In this document: positions 50,377 through 52,123 of the stretch, piece after piece
Layout: every line of letters begins with the position of its first letter
Numbering within the stretch: position 1 is the stretch's first letter
Assembly: GCA_035362715.1 (NCBI GenBank)
Contig: DAOSDU010000011.1
Location: forward strand, 1 to 52,123
Origin: Methanofastidiosum sp.
GTDB taxonomy: Archaea > Methanobacteriota_B > Thermococci > Methanofastidiosales > Methanofastidiosaceae
Length of the DNA: 52,123 nt
Reading direction: 5' to 3'
Notes under the pieces: model-generated
What the model was told of the DNA's origin: nothing
The model's database searches: none
What the model saw: the letters and a program-made list of their open reading frames with translations, nothing else
Program-made: the position numbers and the translations under genes

Positions 50377-51930
50377 ATGCACTGGGCATCAACTTTTGCT
50401 GAGAGAATTATAGCTGAAAGAGGAGAGAAGAAAGAGTATGTATGTGAATCTGGGGTTACACCCTCAGGATTCTGTCACATAGGCCACTTCAGAGAGGCCA
50501 TCACGACAAGCCTTGTAGCGCTTGCATTAAAGGACATGGGATACAACTCCCGCCACATACACATGTGGGACGATTATGATAGGTTTAGAAAGGTCCCTTC
50601 AAATGTGCCGGCAAATTATTCTGAGTATATAGGGTTCCCGGACTGTAAGGTCCCAGACCCTGACGGGTGCCACAACTCATTTGCTGATCATTTCATGGAG
50701 CCTTTTGAAGTTTCACTTTCTGAAGCTGGAATGAAACCAGATTTTTTGAGGGCTTCAGATCAATACCAAAAAGGCATTTACAAAAACAATATCAAGATAT
50801 CACTTGATAAAAAGGACAAGCTAATCGAGCTATTGAACAGCCAGAGGGGTGGAGAGAAGATCGCAGCTGACTGGTATCCAGTTTCAATTTACTGCCCAAA
50901 ATGCGGGAAGGACATGACAAAAATCAAATCTTTTGATGGGGAGTATGCCCTAAGTTATTCATGTAAGTGTGGATTTGAAGAGACTGCAGACATAAGGAAG
51001 GCAAACTACATCAAGCTGAAATGGAGGGTGGACTGGCCATCAAGGTGGGCTGAACTTGGTGTTGACTATGAGCCATATGGGAAGGACCACGGCACGCAAG
51101 GCGGCAGCGCAGACACAGGGCAGAAAATAATACAGGAGATATTCAATAGACCTCCTATAATAGGTGCAACTTACGAGTTTGTATCCTTAAAAGGCGCAAG
51201 CGGAAAAATGTCATCATCCAAGGGAAACGTCATTTTGCCTTCAGATATATTGTCTGTCATGGAGCCTGATGTATTGAGGTATCTTTTTGTCAAGACAAAG
51301 CCGACAAAGGAGCTTAAAATTGCCCTTGACCTTGATTTCTTAAATGTTTACGATGAGTTTGATAGGGTTGAAACGACTTACTTTGGTGATGAAGAGATTA
51401 ATAAAAGAGAAAAGTATGACAAGCTCTATGAATTCTCTAACATCTGGGGGTATAATGCCCTGCCAGCACAGCCATCTTTTAGATTCATGGCCGTCCTTGT
51501 CCAGATAACTTCTGATGTTGACAGAATTATAAAAATCCTAAAGAAGGAGGGCCACATAAAAAGTGAGCTTTCTGAAACTGACATCGAAAGGATAAAAACA
51601 AGGGTAAAACTTGCGTCAAACTGGGTAAAGCTCTACGCCCCTGATATAATAAAGTTTGAGTTATTGGATGAGCCCCCAAAAATAGAGCTTTCACCGGAGC
51701 AGAAGGAAGGGCTTAAAATAATCTCTGACCTGGTCCAGGGCGAAGATCTAACTGATGTTGAGCTTCACAATAAGATCTATGAAATAGCGACAGGCATTCC
51801 CATTGAGCCAAAAATGCTTTTTGGAGCCATATACCAAGTCTTGATTGGCAAGGAATCAGGCCCCAAAGCCGCAGCATTTGTAAATGCGCTTGAAAAAGAC
51901 TTTGTGGTCCAAAGATTTAGGAGCTACTGA
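50377..51930 (+). CDS. lysS: Lysyl-tRNA synthetase, class I
   Basis: 517-residue class I LysRS, the archaeal type. The HIGH motif is at residues 34-37 (FCHIGHF), a zinc-binding insertion has CPKC and CKCG (about 173-200), and the KMSKS loop is GKMSSSKGN (about 276-284). The C-terminal helix-bundle anticodon-binding domain is complete. GGAGAGG precedes the ATG, inside the end of the upstream gene. Base composition here is visibly more GC-rich than in the first 30 kb. The 3' end overlaps the converging gene by seven bases. Confidence 0.96.
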   Translation: MHWASTFAERIIAERGEKKEYVCESGVTPSGFCHIGHFREAITTSLVALALKDMGYNSRHIHMWDDYDRFRKVPSNVPANYSEYIGFPDCKVPDPDGCHNSFADHFMEPFEVSLSEAGMKPDFLRASDQYQKGIYKNNIKISLDKKDKLIELLNSQRGGEKIAADWYPVSIYCPKCGKDMTKIKSFDGEYALSYSCKCGFEETADIRKANYIKLKWRVDWPSRWAELGVDYEPYGKDHGTQGGSADTGQKIIQEIFNRPPIIGATYEFVSLKGASGKMSSSKGNVILPSDILSVMEPDVLRYLFVKTKPTKELKIALDLDFLNVYDEFDRVETTYFGDEEINKREKYDKLYEFSNIWGYNALPAQPSFRFMAVLVQITSDVDRIIKILKKEGHIKSELSETDIERIKTRVKLASNWVKLYAPDIIKFELLDEPPKIELSPEQKEGLKIISDLVQGEDLTDVELHNKIYEIATGIPIEPKMLFGAIYQVLIGKESGPKAAAFVNALEKDFVVQRFRSY

Positions 51931-52123
51931 CGCCTTCTGTATAGGAAGTATATCAAGGCAGCTAGAACTGTCCCGAATCCATAAAACGGGACATTTTTTG
52001 TTTCCCTGTAGTATGTGTTGACATTATCATCAAATGAGCCGTAAACTACGTATCTCTTGTTTTTTACGCTAAAGCTATCAACTGCAGAAACGTATGAGCC
52101 TGCCTGTGCAGAGCCAATAAATT
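51924..52123 (-). CDS. C-terminal end of a membrane-anchored protein (partial)
   Basis: The last 65 codons of a minus-strand gene that runs off the window. The reading ends with a membrane helix (FYGFGTVLAALIYFLYRRR) and a basic tail, preceded by an extracytoplasmic-looking stretch (KNKRYVVYGSFDDNVNTYYR). It resembles the C-terminus of a membrane-anchored surface or secretory protein. No family can be named from this part. Confidence 0.65.
   Translation of the reverse strand, partial: FIGSAQAGSYVSAVDSFSVKNKRYVVYGSFDDNVNTYYRETKNVPFYGFGTVLAALIYFLYRRRQ

Overview
The window comes from a low-GC euryarchaeote. The archaeal evidence is CDP-archaeol synthase (CarS), TiaS, the primase large subunit PriL, class I lysyl-tRNA synthetase, archaeal SecD/SecF, a DUF835 response regulator, and many leaderless genes with a TTTAAATA-type TATA box 23-28 bp before the start codon. 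A methanogen-related lineage such as Methanofastidiosa is my guess and is not proved by the sequence.

Layout. 1-15 kb is core: iorB, an archaetidylserine decarboxylase-like gene, smc-scpA, two minus-strand genes (a membrane winged-helix-like protein and an HTH regulator), a tiaS-pncB-DUF6884 operon, priL, then a redox pair of an FrhB-like flavoprotein with its domains in circularly permuted order and a PreA-like enzyme with two ferredoxin clusters. 14.5-28.6 kb holds a frameshifted membrane protein, the amt-glnK ammonium module, a Roadblock protein, an ArsB/SLC13-type permease with a universal stress protein, an aldehyde ferredoxin oxidoreductase overlapping a class II aldolase, a two-component system, secF-secD, trmI and carS. 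mtnA (28.7-29.7 kb) closes this core block.

29.7-47.4 kb is an accessory island. It has seven small MNT-type nucleotidyltransferases with GS-x10-DxD motifs, most with HepT/HEPN partners or remnants of them. It also has two paralogous AAA/DUF4143 ATPases, two antitoxin/PIN modules (one truncated), a lone HicB, several tiny antitoxin-like ORFs, two related Cache-like proteins, a jelly-roll-like secreted protein, and a 1618-residue membrane-anchored surface protein whose 3' end is duplicated on the far side of a nucleotidyltransferase-HEPN module. A tRNA-Thr(GGT) lies inside the island. From 47.4 kb core genes resume: a tRNA thiolase (NcsA/TtuA type) with its sulfur carrier, a site-2 protease, a nucleotidyltransferase, lysS and the end of a membrane protein.

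Three things stand out. First, the FrhB-like protein is permuted. Second, five genes (smc, scpA, the FrhB-like gene, trmI, hicB) seem to start at near-cognate codons (ATA, CTG, ACG, ACG, CTG) just after a Shine-Dalgarno sequence. Third, the island has unusual repeats: four contiguous 34-nt repeats ahead of one ATPase gene, an inverted repeat over the promoter of its paralogue, and a 64-bp gene-end duplication.
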